DNA of 57,760 nt from Leptospirales bacterium (GTDB lineage: Bacteria; Spirochaetota; Leptospiria; Leptospirales; Leptonemataceae): NCBI GenBank assembly GCA_019694685.1, contig JAIBBM010000027.1, forward strand, positions 1-57,760, read 5' to 3'. Made by a program: the position numbers and the translations under genes. Under the pieces are notes generated by a model. The model was given only the letters and a program-made list of their open reading frames with translations, did no database searches and was not told the origin of the DNA. Shown piece by piece: positions 14,978 to 25,065 of the stretch (position 1 is its first letter; each line of letters starts with the position of its first letter).

Positions 14978-16288
14978 GTGTTCATCCGACTTGCGCTGAT
15001 TCTGATTCTGCTCATCGCTCAAGCATGCAGGCGCCCCATTGATTTTGGCCCGGATAACCCGGGCGGACTGGCCACCGTCTCGGCCACTGGAGAAAGCGCA
15101 TTTTCTTTGCCCGCCGCCAACATCGATCCACGATGGATTGTAAAGTTTGCCCGGGGAAACCGGAGTTTTAAGACTCCATGGTCGGTCCAGGCTGGCGCCG
15201 AGCAACCAGGCCTCGGACCTTTGTTCAACCATACTTCATGCGCCGGATGTCATCCGCGAGATGGTCGTGGTCAACCTCCGAAAAATCCGGGTGACCTGGA
15301 TCACGGAATGTTGATTCAACTGGGAGATTCCGGAAAGAACCATCCGTTATACGGCGACACTCTCCAGACTCGTGCGATCCAGGGTCATAATCCTGAACCG
15401 TCTTTTAGAATTCGCTACGAGGAAATCAAAGGAGAATATGCAGATCACACTCCGTATTCGCTTCGTAAGCCGATCGTTGAGTTCAATGTGCAGTCAGAAA
15501 CGATTCCTGCTTTTTCAGCGCGCACAGCTCCCGCTTTGATCGGACTGGGTCTACTGGAATCCATCAGCGAGTCTGAAATCTTGATTCGTTCTCAGAGAGT
15601 GAAGGATGTAAATCCGGCGATCGGCGGCAGAATGAATCATGTGCGCAACGGTGACGGAGACGAAATTCCAGGTCGTTTTGGGTGGAAGGCAAGTGTGGCG
15701 AGAATTGAGGATCAGATTGCCCGCGCGGCCTTTCGTGACATGGGTGTATCATCCCGGCTGTTGCCTGCTTCCCTGGATTCTGCGACTGCCGGGAATGCGT
15801 CCGAGCCCGAGATGAAGGATGATGTACTTGCGAATATTACGTTTTACATACGATCTATCGGAGTGCCTGCGCGAAGAGACCCCTGGAATCCTGACGTGCA
15901 ACGAGGCGAGGAAGTGTTTCTTCGACTGGGCTGTGCGAATTGCCATGCGGAAACATTTGTCATTGGTAGAACTTCACTTGATCATCTAACCTATCAGGTG
16001 ATCCACCCGTACACGGATTTGTTGCTGCATGAAATGGGCCCGGGGCTTGCGGATCATCGCAGCGATGGAGAAGCAACGGGTAGCGAATGGAGAACGGCTC
16101 CTCTCTGGGGAATTGGTCTGGTGCAGACGGTCAATGGCCATGAATTTTTTCTTCATGATGGTCGTGCGCGTGGCTTTGAAGAAGCGATCCTGTGGCACGG
16201 CGGTCAGGCGGAAGCGTCTCGAAACGGTTTTCTTTCTTTGGCCGCGCGCGATCGAGCACTTCTCCTGCAATTCTTGCGCAGTCTCTAG
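14978..16288 (+). CDS. Di-haem cytochrome-c-like oxidoreductase (DUF1111), lipoprotein
   Basis: A 436-residue protein starting with GTG and a lipoprotein signal (LILLIAQAC). It has two CXXCH haem sites: CAGCH in the N-terminal third (LFNHTSCAGCHPRDGRG) and CANCH in the C-terminal third (LRLGCANCHAETF). Both lie in the pattern of the DUF1111 di-haem oxidoreductases, distant relatives of MauG and CcpA peroxidases. Expected location is the periplasmic side of a membrane. The substrate is unknown. Many family members neighbour imelysin-type iron-uptake genes, but none is seen here. It stands alone, convergent with the WG-repeat gene, with only two bases between the stops. Confidence 0.88.
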   Translation: MFIRLALILILLIAQACRRPIDFGPDNPGGLATVSATGESAFSLPAANIDPRWIVKFARGNRSFKTPWSVQAGAEQPGLGPLFNHTSCAGCHPRDGRGQPPKNPGDLDHGMLIQLGDSGKNHPLYGDTLQTRAIQGHNPEPSFRIRYEEIKGEYADHTPYSLRKPIVEFNVQSETIPAFSARTAPALIGLGLLESISESEILIRSQRVKDVNPAIGGRMNHVRNGDGDEIPGRFGWKASVARIEDQIARAAFRDMGVSSRLLPASLDSATAGNASEPEMKDDVLANITFYIRSIGVPARRDPWNPDVQRGEEVFLRLGCANCHAETFVIGRTSLDHLTYQVIHPYTDLLLHEMGPGLADHRSDGEATGSEWRTAPLWGIGLVQTVNGHEFFLHDGRARGFEEAILWHGGQAEASRNGFLSLAARDRALLLQFLRSL

Positions 16289-16290
16289 GT

Positions 16291-19083
16291 CTAAGGTTTT
16301 GTCAGCCAGTCCTGATACTGGCCCAGCAAGTAGAGAATGTAAGGGTAGTAGTCAGGTCGATCCCCGATCCGATCTCCGTGCACATCCATGTAGTACGCAT
16401 TTTTTCTGTCAGGCGCAGTCACGTGAGAGATGCATTTTCTGGTTTCTGAATCCATTTCCCCTCTGTCTTCGAATTCGTTTTCTATGCCGAAAGTGGCTGC
16501 GCGTTCGAACATAGGCGGGATCTGGATTTCTCCATTCTTATTCAGGAAGCCATACCGCACTTGTGCTTCATATCGATCGAGGCGAAAGTAATCACCTCCA
16601 TCTGCCTTCTGCCCTTTGCCTTCTCCTTTTGAGAAGAATGATCCTTTGCTCGGGTAGTAAAAGCGTTCGAACGCATCCGGCGGCTTCTGATTGTAGCCGG
16701 ATCCGGTGAACCCAAACAGGGCAAGTCCGCACGAAAAATTTCCAACATCTGAGAAGCCTGTTTCAATGACTTTGTTTCCCTGTGGATCTATGAAATCGTA
16801 AAAGCCAGAGTCTGATTGCACTGCTGCCAGACCTTCTCTGAACAGACGCGCATCCTGATAAAATTTTCCAGAAATGATTTTCCCATTCCTGTCGATGAAT
16901 CCCGCTTTTCCTTCGCGCCTTGCCCTGTACAATCCAGCACCCGCCGGCTCCAGTGAGTCATAAATCGGAGATACAATGATCGCGCCCGATGGATCGATCA
17001 GTCCGAATTTCATTTTATCATTTTGAATGGTCGCCCTTCCGTTATAAAAGGGAGCACCTGTTAGATTGGAATGGGGTGCGATTCGAACCTGACCACTCTG
17101 ATCGACGTAGCCAAAAGGGCAATTTTCAGTTCCACAGGCTTGCTTCACAGCGGCGAGTCCCTCCTTGAAATCATATGCCGCAGTGTAACGTGCGGGAATC
17201 TGTACGTTTCCGGATCGATCCACGTATCCCATCAAATGTGAGCCAGAATCAGAATAACTTACAAGTCCTTCCGAAAAGCGAGACCCATAGCGATATTTTC
17301 CACCGAATACGACTTTGCCTGTGCGATCGATGAAGGCTTCATTTGTAGACCATGAAACTGCGGCGAGACCTTCGCTAAAGTCATAACCCAGTTCGAAATC
17401 GTTCTGGAATGCGCGACTTCCGTCTTTGCGTATGTAGGTGGTCTTTTCTGATCTGCGGCGAACCGGTGCGACTCCGTCGTTGAAATTCCCGGCGCTTTCA
17501 TACACAGGAGGGAGGCTCACGTTTCCCCTGCGATCGATATATCCGTGATATCCGGTGGAATCAGTAAACTGCGCAAGATCCGATGAAAATGGTTCTATAT
17601 CCAGCGCAGGTAAGACAGAAATCCATTTTCCGTTTATGTCGATCAATCCTGAATTGCCGCCTAACGTCTGCGCGAAGGCTACGCCTTCGCTAAATTCGCC
17701 GATTCTCCAGAAGCGAGGCGGCACTTGAATGGTGCCTGATTCATTTACGCAACCGGTTCGATTGGAGTTGGCATAGAGACCCTGTCCTTGAGCCGATTCC
17801 ATTTCGCCACATGCAATTCCGTCTTTGAATTGGAGTCGTCCGGGATTGGATAGAAGTGCAGGGCGAATTTGTAGTGTTACAGGATCTATCGCGAAGACCG
17901 CGTTGTCTTTGCGTGCGTAGGCAAAGCAGGCGTCTGGTTCTATGGCAGAGTCGAATTGGGGAGCGATTACAAATTCACCTGACTCGTTCACGAATCCGAA
18001 AGGTTCGTTTGCCGTGCGTTTCGCGATGGCGAGCCCTCGCGAAAATGGTCCAATGTAGTTCAAAGGTTTCCGAAACTTCGTAGTATCGTTGATATTACAG
18101 GTAATGATTCCGCCTGAATAAACACACGGGCATCTGGATGCATCCTGCATGTATTCGCAGTACACATGCCCATTTGGATTTTCTTCTCGCGTTCCTTTGA
18201 ATAGCGGCATGGATTCGGTTCGCGTTCCATCCCTTCCAATTAGTGAGGGTTTACACTCAGTCTCTCCATAGATATTTCCGTTTTGGAGAAATTGCAGATA
18301 GTTGAATGAAGGGGCTACTGTGATCTCGCCTTGATCGTTCATGACTCCCCATAAGTGGTTTTGGACGAAAATTCCGCGGCTGTTGTAAAAATCTCCGATT
18401 TGTTCCGAAATGATTCTGCCCGCGTGATCATATATGGCAAAGAAGTCCTCATAGTCTGCACCTACCTTCTTGTTTCCCTGTGCGATCAAAGAGCGAGGTC
18501 CAATTGTGACACGATACGCGGCATCCAGGAGTAATTTGCCATTTGCGTCTAACAGCTGCGGGGCACCGTACTCGGAGTTGGAGACAGAGAAGAAGGAGAG
18601 ACGACGGTCGGGCGTGAGAAGATGAGAAATGGCAAAGTGCACCGGCGCAATGACGAATTCGCCCTGTCTATCAATGACGCCGTAGTGGTAACCGACTCGG
18701 ACCACAGCCCTTCCATTGTGGAACTGCTCTCCGTCGTTGAAGCGCGCGGTAAATGCAGGCTTTCCCTTCGTGTCAATGTAGCCCATCTCACGGTCTATTT
18801 GCACATGCGCCAGGCCATCTGCAAAACGTTCCGCCTGAAAATAGCGTTTCCCCGTTGTGCGCAATTGCCACCACCGATAGGTGGCGTGAGGTTCTGAAAA
18901 CTTTTGACGTGTTCTTGTTTCTGCTCTACCCACTGTGAGCGAGTCTTCCGAAACCATCCAGGCATACATCCAGGGTCGTTTTAAAACCTGTGCGACGGAA
19001 ATCAGCCCTGCGCTGACTGCAAGAATCAGAATACCAACAACAAAGAATAGCCGGTCGAATACGGTTGCAAGGTGTCGGCGCAA
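16291..19083 (-). CDS. Large WG (KWG) repeat protein with N-terminal membrane anchor
   Basis: A 930-residue protein with one hydrophobic segment at residues about 13-33 and then many copies of the WG/KWG repeat. The repeat reads roughly F-x-x-G-x-A-x-V plus G-(Y/L/F)-I-D-x-x-G-x-x-x-I-x-P; examples are HYGVIDRQGEFVIAPVHF, PFGFVNESGEFVIAPQFD, YHGYIDRRGNVSLPPVY and MGYVDRSGNVQIPARY. I estimate at least fifteen repeats. The predicted product is a long extracytoplasmic solenoid or propeller, possibly for binding surface ligands. The family is characteristic of Leptospira and relatives. A second, unlinked member starts at 56995. Confidence 0.92.
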   Translation of the reverse strand: MRRHLATVFDRLFFVVGILILAVSAGLISVAQVLKRPWMYAWMVSEDSLTVGRAETRTRQKFSEPHATYRWWQLRTTGKRYFQAERFADGLAHVQIDREMGYIDTKGKPAFTARFNDGEQFHNGRAVVRVGYHYGVIDRQGEFVIAPVHFAISHLLTPDRRLSFFSVSNSEYGAPQLLDANGKLLLDAAYRVTIGPRSLIAQGNKKVGADYEDFFAIYDHAGRIISEQIGDFYNSRGIFVQNHLWGVMNDQGEITVAPSFNYLQFLQNGNIYGETECKPSLIGRDGTRTESMPLFKGTREENPNGHVYCEYMQDASRCPCVYSGGIITCNINDTTKFRKPLNYIGPFSRGLAIAKRTANEPFGFVNESGEFVIAPQFDSAIEPDACFAYARKDNAVFAIDPVTLQIRPALLSNPGRLQFKDGIACGEMESAQGQGLYANSNRTGCVNESGTIQVPPRFWRIGEFSEGVAFAQTLGGNSGLIDINGKWISVLPALDIEPFSSDLAQFTDSTGYHGYIDRRGNVSLPPVYESAGNFNDGVAPVRRRSEKTTYIRKDGSRAFQNDFELGYDFSEGLAAVSWSTNEAFIDRTGKVVFGGKYRYGSRFSEGLVSYSDSGSHLMGYVDRSGNVQIPARYTAAYDFKEGLAAVKQACGTENCPFGYVDQSGQVRIAPHSNLTGAPFYNGRATIQNDKMKFGLIDPSGAIIVSPIYDSLEPAGAGLYRARREGKAGFIDRNGKIISGKFYQDARLFREGLAAVQSDSGFYDFIDPQGNKVIETGFSDVGNFSCGLALFGFTGSGYNQKPPDAFERFYYPSKGSFFSKGEGKGQKADGGDYFRLDRYEAQVRYGFLNKNGEIQIPPMFERAATFGIENEFEDRGEMDSETRKCISHVTAPDRKNAYYMDVHGDRIGDRPDYYPYILYLLGQYQDWLTKP

Positions 19084-19176
19084 AGTAGTGCATCTTTGGC
19101 TGAGTCAAAATATCCAGTCAATCATTCTGGCTTTGTGATTGCACGGCTCGTTCGCATTATTTCCATGCATGCAAAT

Positions 19177-19518
19177 ATGCAGATCTATCACAACCCCAGG
19201 TGCACAAAAAGTCGCGAAACCCTGGAACTCATTCAGGACTCCGGCGCAAAAGTAGAAATAGTTGAATATCTGAAGAATCCGCCCACTGCCACCGAGCTGT
19301 CTGCTATTCTCGACAAACTTGGAATGAAAGCAGAGGATCTGATTCGCAAAGGGGAAACTGTTTACGCAGAGAAATACAAAGGCAAAACTCTTACGGAAAA
19401 ACAGTGGATCCAGGCAATGGTGGAAAACCCGATTCTAATCGAGCGTCCGATTGTAGTGTCTGGAAAAAAAGCAGTCCTTGGAAGGCCGCCGGAGAATGTG
19501 AAAAAGCTTCTGCGATGA
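19177..19518 (+). CDS. arsC: ArsC/Spx-family arsenate reductase-like protein
   Basis: A 113-residue thioredoxin-fold protein starting MQIYHNPRCTKSRETLELI, with the ArsC catalytic cysteine in NPRCTKSR. The middle and end carry the family signature (EYLKNPPTATELSAILDKLGM, then NPILIERPIVV and AVLGRPPENVKKLL). Glutaredoxin-dependent arsenate reductases have this layout, and the IERPIV arginine is conserved. No arsenite pump or arsR gene is nearby, so a general redox role as in YffB-type proteins is possible. Alternative starts lie upstream (19165 or 19072). The adenylate cyclase gene follows after 4 bp. Confidence 0.85.
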   Translation: MQIYHNPRCTKSRETLELIQDSGAKVEIVEYLKNPPTATELSAILDKLGMKAEDLIRKGETVYAEKYKGKTLTEKQWIQAMVENPILIERPIVVSGKKAVLGRPPENVKKLLR

Positions 19519-19522
19519 TCGA

Positions 19523-21025
19523 ATGAAAAATCGCTACTATCTTTCGATGCTGGGTCTCTTTCCGTTTATCATCGTGATAGACGGAATCTATTTTGTCTAT
19601 CATCAATCCATTACGATTTTTCTCGGACTTGGCTTTGTGCATTTGCTTTTGTACGGGCTTATTAATTACATCGGCGCGCGTCTACTCTACAGACCTGTGG
19701 ATCGTTTGTTTGAGGGAACTGGAGATCTGCCCGCAGCCAGAAAGAGAATCGAACAACTGACCTGGCAATCTACTGCGTGGATTTTTCTGATTGGAAACAT
19801 TTATGTGGCGATTGCTCTTTTGCCTCTCTACTTTTTTCCGCGTATCTTTCAAAATCCGGAAGACTTTGTCATAGATAAAATCCCGCCGCAGTTTTTCTTT
19901 TTCTCCATTGTCCCTGGAATTTATTTTGTGTACGCTCTCTTTCCGTCGTTCATTGCGTATTTCTTGATCAACGATTTCATTCTCGATTTAAAAGAGACTG
20001 TAAGCGCGCGCTTTAAAATGCTCTTTGATGCCGGGAGCAAAGGGATTGGACGGACTTTGTTTTTCGTTTTTCTGTTTCTTGTGTTTCTTCCATCCTTACT
20101 GGTCATACTCGAACTCAAGGTTGCGTTTCAGGTCGAGGATAAGTACGCCCAGTTTACAAAGCTCAGCCCTCTACAAACAGTTCTGATCGATCGCTTCATT
20201 GTATTTCTGGGAACCATAGTTGCTGTAGTGCTTGTTACACGCACCTTCACCAAACCAATCCGATCCCTCATCAAAGCAATCAACCGGGTACGCGAAGGAG
20301 ACTATTCTACTCAGGCCGCCGTCATCACGGAGGACGAAATTGGCCTTGTAACCCAGGAATTCAACGGGATGGTTCGAGGCCTGCAGGAGCGTGAGCTCAT
20401 TCGAGATACATTCGGAAAATATGTGACTCGAGATGTTGCGACCGTGATCCTTGAGGAAAAAATTGATCTGGCAGGTGAAGTGCGCACGGCCACAATTCTG
20501 GTGACCGATATTGCAGACTATACCACGATTTCGGAAACGCTCACTCCGCGCGAAATCGTAATGATGCTCAACGAATACTTTTCTGAACTTGTAGAAATCA
20601 TACACGCTCACAGGGGAGTGGTCAATAAGTTCATCGGGGATGCCATCTTTGCCATGTTCAATGTGCCACTGGATGATCCCAATCACGCAGCCAATGCGAT
20701 TCGCGCAGCTCTTGCCATTGAGAAGGTAACGTCCAGTCGCACGTTTGGCAAAGACAGAAAGCTCAGAACTAGAATTGGAATCAATACAGGAGTGGTTGTA
20801 GCCGGCAACATTGGATCGGCGGATCGCCTCGAATACACAGTCATCGGGGATGACGTCAATATAGCAGCCAGACTGGAGCAACTGAACAAGGAACACGGCA
20901 CTTCCGTTCTACTCGGAGAGAACACATACGAACTGGCAAAAGATCAGTTCAAATTCAAAGAGCTGGGTGGCTTCCAGCTCAAGGGAAAAGAAAAGATCAT
21001 TCAGGTCTATCGCGTAAGCGATTGA
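19523..21025 (+). CDS. Class III adenylate cyclase with HAMP domain
   Basis: A 500-residue membrane protein: about six N-terminal hydrophobic segments (residues 1-240), a HAMP linker (TRTFTKPIRSLIKAINRVREGDYSTQAAV) and a catalytic domain (residues about 310-500). Metal-binding aspartates are in VTDIADYT and FIGDAIFAMF, and the IGDDVNIAARLEQ segment has the conserved asparagine and arginine. The substrate-selecting positions look like those of adenylate cyclases (VNKFIGD and YTVIGDD). It should make cAMP in response to a membrane-sensed signal. Its 3' end overlaps the convergent DoxX gene by 19 bp. Confidence 0.92.
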   Translation: MKNRYYLSMLGLFPFIIVIDGIYFVYHQSITIFLGLGFVHLLLYGLINYIGARLLYRPVDRLFEGTGDLPAARKRIEQLTWQSTAWIFLIGNIYVAIALLPLYFFPRIFQNPEDFVIDKIPPQFFFFSIVPGIYFVYALFPSFIAYFLINDFILDLKETVSARFKMLFDAGSKGIGRTLFFVFLFLVFLPSLLVILELKVAFQVEDKYAQFTKLSPLQTVLIDRFIVFLGTIVAVVLVTRTFTKPIRSLIKAINRVREGDYSTQAAVITEDEIGLVTQEFNGMVRGLQERELIRDTFGKYVTRDVATVILEEKIDLAGEVRTATILVTDIADYTTISETLTPREIVMMLNEYFSELVEIIHAHRGVVNKFIGDAIFAMFNVPLDDPNHAANAIRAALAIEKVTSSRTFGKDRKLRTRIGINTGVVVAGNIGSADRLEYTVIGDDVNIAARLEQLNKEHGTSVLLGENTYELAKDQFKFKELGGFQLKGKEKIIQVYRVSD

Positions 21026-21369
21026 CCGGTATACTGATAGGCCCACCAGATGAGAACAAGCTGGAGTGGGAGTCGCAGGATCAGAAGCGGCTTTGGCAAT
21101 TTGAACTTTCCGCTTGTGAGCATGTAGACGTTAGCCGGAAACACCGCAACCAGAAGTGCAATGATTCCCCAGGCGGCCCATGCCCTCGTTACAAGTGGTA
21201 CCAGGCCAATTCCCAGAAAAACTTCTGCCGCGCCGCTGATGTAATTCATAGCCTTTTGCGCTGGAAGCCAGGGAGGCATCATTCTTAAATAAAGTTTAGG
21301 TTTCGCGAAGTGCATGATGCCCGCAAAGATATAGAATACGGACATAACATAGAGAGCCAGTTCGTTCAT
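21007..21369 (-). CDS. DoxX family membrane protein
   Basis: A 120-residue protein with four membrane segments typical of DoxX: YVMSVFYIFAGIMHFAKP, AAEVFLGIGLVPL, AAWGIIALLVAVFPANVYM and ILRLPLQLVLIWWAYQY. The MHFAKPKLYLRMMPPWLP segment is family-like. DoxX proteins are membrane components often tied to redox or thiosulfate oxidation, with poorly known roles. The start at 21369 fits better than the upstream ATG at 21408, which would overlap the divergent GGDEF gene. Confidence 0.85.
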   Translation of the reverse strand: MNELALYVMSVFYIFAGIMHFAKPKLYLRMMPPWLPAQKAMNYISGAAEVFLGIGLVPLVTRAWAAWGIIALLVAVFPANVYMLTSGKFKLPKPLLILRLPLQLVLIWWAYQYTGQSLTR

Positions 21370-21422
21370 TCGCCTAACAAAAAGTGGATGGTCAATTTCA
21401 GGTAGCAAAAAAGAGTCTGCAC

Positions 21423-22427
21423 ATGAGTCAGGAAGACTTAGAAAAGCTAAAAAAGACCATAGAAGCTTACGACAAATTGTCCGAACTGAGCCACAAAGAG
21501 CTACTGGAGGCCCATCAGGAACTCCAGGCGCGCGAATCTCAGCAGGAGTTATCCCGCGAAGAACTCATTCGCCTGCACGAACAGGTGCGAGGCCTTGAAA
21601 ATGAAAAGGCCAGTCTGGAGACTCGCATTCGCAGTGTCTTGCATGAAGACAAGGCAAATGAGGCTCGCATTCTTTCTGAACTAGACGCACTCAGACAGGA
21701 GTCCGACGCGGGATTCTTCGTGAATCTGTTTAGAGTGTTGTGCCATCACGAATTTGAACCAGATGCGGCCATGACACACTGGGCAGACATTTTGAAACAC
21801 TCTGCGGAAATGCAGGCTAAGCTTGGTCGGCCCATTGGCTTTCGTGTGGCCATGATGGACTACTTCATCAATCTCAATCGCGTTTTGAAAAGTCCGGTGA
21901 TTCTTGAAATCGCACTCTATGACGAAATGATGCAGAACGCACTCATGGATGAATTGACCGGGGTCTACAATCGGCGCTACTTCGAGCGTTCGCTGAATCG
22001 CGAAATCAACCGCGCACGTCGTCATTCCCACAGCCTTTCTTTGCTCGCTCTGGATCTTGACAATTTCAAAGAATTCAATGACAGGCATGGCCACGCGGCC
22101 GGGGATCAGGTTCTGGCTGCATTCTCGGATCAGCTCAGAAAGAGTTTCCGCGCAGAAGACATCGTTTGCAGATACGGAGGAGAAGAATTTGTTGTGATCC
22201 TTCCATTAACTACTCCAGTAAATGCGATGATCGTAGCGCAGCGGTTCCTCGACGAAGTGCGAAAGCTTGAAATCTATGGTAGAAGTGTAACCTGCAGCGG
22301 TGGAATTGCAGGTTATCCCGAACATGAAAGTGAACCACGCGGCCTGTTCAAGGCAGCGGATCGGGCTCTGTTCATTGCAAAAAAGAGAGGCAAGGACAGA
22401 ATTCTGTTCGCGGACGAGGTAATCTGA
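21423..22427 (+). CDS. Cytoplasmic diguanylate cyclase with coiled-coil N-terminus
   Basis: A 334-residue protein with a long charged coiled coil (residues about 1-90), a helical middle and a GGDEF domain (residues about 170-330). The active-site signature is RYGGEEFVVILP, an intact GGEEF, preceded by DELTGVYNRRYFERSL and LDLDNFKEFND. No clear RxxD inhibitory site is seen before the signature. It should synthesise c-di-GMP, with activity controlled through dimerisation of the coiled coil. No membrane segment is seen. An in-frame ATG at 21384 is an alternative start. Confidence 0.92.
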   Translation: MSQEDLEKLKKTIEAYDKLSELSHKELLEAHQELQARESQQELSREELIRLHEQVRGLENEKASLETRIRSVLHEDKANEARILSELDALRQESDAGFFVNLFRVLCHHEFEPDAAMTHWADILKHSAEMQAKLGRPIGFRVAMMDYFINLNRVLKSPVILEIALYDEMMQNALMDELTGVYNRRYFERSLNREINRARRHSHSLSLLALDLDNFKEFNDRHGHAAGDQVLAAFSDQLRKSFRAEDIVCRYGGEEFVVILPLTTPVNAMIVAQRFLDEVRKLEIYGRSVTCSGGIAGYPEHESEPRGLFKAADRALFIAKKRGKDRILFADEVI

Positions 22428-22429
22428 GG

Positions 22430-22813
22430 TTGCCTCAAAGCCGCCTAACGTTGACCATTCTAATTACCGCGATCTCGCTCGTCGATTGCAGAACCGTGGA
22501 GACTGGCACGGAAGCCAGAGTCGTGGATCTGAGGATTGCGGGAAACACGGACGGGGTGACCATTCACAGAATGGATCCGGGTGGTGAAAAAGCAGTCCTC
22601 AGAACGGACATACGTTACTACAAACTGGACCTGCCTGCCATGCAAGGAGGTTATTCAGAAGCACTGTTCCTGATTCGTTATAATATTCACGACGCGCGAA
22701 CCTACCCGATCGTTCGAATCCTGCGAGATGGAACATCCATCCAGACACTTTCCATTCAGGATCTGCAGAATCTACCGGAGGATCAGGGAATGCGCGTACT
22801 CACCTTGCCCTGA
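22430..22813 (+). CDS. Small predicted lipoprotein
   Basis: A 127-residue frame starting with TTG two bases after the GGDEF gene. The N-terminus (LTLTILITAISLVDC) is a signal peptide with a plausible lipobox cysteine. The mature part (RIAGNTDGVTIHRMDPGGEKAVLRTDIRYYKLDL) is beta-rich and not recognised. The start is uncertain: no ATG precedes the signal, and a second TTG at 22451 is possible. It is convergent with purL, two bases apart. Confidence 0.5.
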   Translation: MPQSRLTLTILITAISLVDCRTVETGTEARVVDLRIAGNTDGVTIHRMDPGGEKAVLRTDIRYYKLDLPAMQGGYSEALFLIRYNIHDARTYPIVRILRDGTSIQTLSIQDLQNLPEDQGMRVLTLP

Positions 22814-22815
22814 TC

Positions 22816-25065
22816 TCAAAAAACTCCAGCCAGTCCGCCTTCGTAGGCCGCGGCCGCTTCTTCGTAACTGATCTGAAAGCCACCGTAGTTAAACATTGCA
22901 TCTGAAGACACAGTGCCGATTTTCCACAGCGGAATTCCGGATGCTTTTGCGAGGGCCTCTGTCTGTGCTTCACTTCCAGGCTTCACAGTTACGATCGCGC
23001 ACCCGTTTGTTTCGCCGAATAACGTTAAATCCAGGTCCGATTTGTAAGGCTCGGCGATGCTCAGTGCAAAGCCACGGGGAGAAGAAGTGGCGCGTGGATC
23101 AAAATTGCGCGAAAGAACGGATCTTGCGAGAGCGGCAGAAAGTCCACCGATAGAAAGGTCTCTCGCAGATGCAAAGAGTCTCCTCTTTGCGCCCTGCAGC
23201 AGAAATTGAATGAGTTGTTTTTCGTGATCGAAATTGAGGTCCGCTGTTTGCCCGGCGGATTTCCCCGTATTCAATTTCAAGTATTCGCTTCCGCCAAAGG
23301 ACGGAGCAAAATGACCAGCGACGAAAATCAAATCTCCGGGAGAGGAAAACCACGGGAACACCGCGCGTCCAATGTCTTCTACCAGACCAACCATCCCAAT
23401 GGTTGGGGTTGGAAATACTGGCCCATCTTCGCTTTCATTATAGAAGGAAACGTTTCCTCCTGTTACAGGAATCCCCATGGACCTGCACGCATCCCCCATG
23501 CCGCGAATGCATTCGCTGAAAACGTAGTAATTCTCCGGGATATTCGGGTTTCCAAAGTTCAGGCAGTTTGTGATTCCAAGAGGCTCCGCTCCGGTAACGG
23601 CAACGTTTCTGGCCGATTCGAAAACAGCCTGCGCTGCTCCTTTGTACGGATCCAGGAAAACATACCTGCTGTTGCAGTCCGTGGATACTGAAATTCCTTT
23701 GTTTGTCCCAGGAACGCGCGCGATTCCACCGTCCCCGCCTGGACCGAGGACTCTGGCCAGACCCACTTCGCTGTCATACTGCTCGATGACTGGTCTGCGT
23801 GAGCAGACGTTAGGCGACGATAGAAGGGCAAGCATTCCTTCTTTTTGCGGAGGTCTTTTCTGTAAGAGCTGATTTGCATCTGCCACCTGATCCAGGTAGG
23901 CAGGTCTGCTTGTGTCTCTTTTGTAGCGAGGTGCACCGCCACCCAGAACCAGACTGTCCGCCGGAATGTCTGTGCACAATTTTCCCTGCCAGCGAATCTT
24001 AAGCCTGCCGTCTGTAGTGACGCGCCCGATTTCTACCGCCTCAAGACCCCATTTGTTGAAGATACGTATAATCGTGTTTTCCTGGCCGCGTTTGCCCACA
24101 ACGAGCATGCGTTCCTGGGATTCTGACAGCATGATTTCGTACGCGTTCATTCCCTTTTCGCGGAGAGGGACAAGATCCAGATCGATGTCCATTCCAACAG
24201 CACCTTTCGCACTCATCTCTGATGTGGCGCAGGAAAGTCCGGCCGCGCCCATATCCTGCATTCCAATGAAGGAATCAGTCTGCGCAAGCTCGAGAGACGC
24301 CTCCATAAGAAGCTTCTCCATGAATGGATCTCCCACCTGGACTGCGCTGCGTTTGCTTTCCGATTCTTCTGAAAGGTCGCGGCTTGCGAAACTGGCCCCG
24401 TGGATTCCATCTCTGCCTGTGCGTGCGCCCACATAGAAAACAGGGTTGCCTTCTCCCTCTGCTTTTGCCTTTACCATTTTGTCTTTCTTAACAATACCAA
24501 CGGTCATCGCGTTTACGAGACAGTTACGTGTGAAAGACTCATCAAAGAAGATTTCTCCGCCTGATACCGGAACTCCAAGGCAGTTTCCATAGTCTCCGAT
24601 TCCTTTCACTGCTCTACTGAGCAGATAACGGCTGCGTTTTTCTGACGGATAACCGAAGCGAAGAGAGTTGAGGGAACAGATGGGTCTGGCACCCATAGTG
24701 AAGATATCGCGCATGATTCCACCAACACCTGTGGCCGCGCCCTGGTAAGGCTCCACTGCAGTTGGGTGATTGTGACTTTCGATTTTGAAAACGACTGCAA
24801 GTCCATCTCCGATGTCCAGTGCGCCTGCGTTCTCTTCTCCGGTTTTTGCCGCAAGCCTGGGCGATTCGGTCGGCAGAGTCTTCAGTTGTAGTATGGAATT
24901 CTTATAGCTGCAATGTTCTGACCAGAGTCCTGAGTAGATTCCAAGTTCAGTTACTGTGGGCAGCCTTCCGAGGAAGCCGCGAATTCTTTCGAATTCATCT
25001 GCAGTCAGCCCGTGTTCCAATGCATCCTGGACGGTGATTTCTTTTTCTGTGAATAATTCAGTCAC
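22816..25065 (-). CDS. purL: Phosphoribosylformylglycinamidine synthase subunit PurL
   Basis: The 749-residue small-type PurL catalyses the ATP- and glutamine-dependent conversion of FGAR to FGAM in purine synthesis, with PurQ and PurS as partners. Motifs include GLWSEHCSYKNS, KIESHNHPTAVEPYQGAATGVGGIMRDIFTMGARP and, in the second half, GVNLS-type ATP sites near GGTVSF-like GGNVSFYNESEDG. Length is typical of the small form without the glutaminase domain. No purQ or purS lies nearby. Its start overlaps the DUF2079 gene by 8 bp, an unusual operon partner. Confidence 0.97.
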   Translation of the reverse strand: MTELFTEKEITVQDALEHGLTADEFERIRGFLGRLPTVTELGIYSGLWSEHCSYKNSILQLKTLPTESPRLAAKTGEENAGALDIGDGLAVVFKIESHNHPTAVEPYQGAATGVGGIMRDIFTMGARPICSLNSLRFGYPSEKRSRYLLSRAVKGIGDYGNCLGVPVSGGEIFFDESFTRNCLVNAMTVGIVKKDKMVKAKAEGEGNPVFYVGARTGRDGIHGASFASRDLSEESESKRSAVQVGDPFMEKLLMEASLELAQTDSFIGMQDMGAAGLSCATSEMSAKGAVGMDIDLDLVPLREKGMNAYEIMLSESQERMLVVGKRGQENTIIRIFNKWGLEAVEIGRVTTDGRLKIRWQGKLCTDIPADSLVLGGGAPRYKRDTSRPAYLDQVADANQLLQKRPPQKEGMLALLSSPNVCSRRPVIEQYDSEVGLARVLGPGGDGGIARVPGTNKGISVSTDCNSRYVFLDPYKGAAQAVFESARNVAVTGAEPLGITNCLNFGNPNIPENYYVFSECIRGMGDACRSMGIPVTGGNVSFYNESEDGPVFPTPTIGMVGLVEDIGRAVFPWFSSPGDLIFVAGHFAPSFGGSEYLKLNTGKSAGQTADLNFDHEKQLIQFLLQGAKRRLFASARDLSIGGLSAALARSVLSRNFDPRATSSPRGFALSIAEPYKSDLDLTLFGETNGCAIVTVKPGSEAQTEALAKASGIPLWKIGTVSSDAMFNYGGFQISYEEAAAAYEGGLAGVF

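Noticed and set aside
20171..20896. A 241-codon minus-strand frame
   Set aside because: It is antisense to the adenylate cyclase catalytic domain and has no recognisable features.
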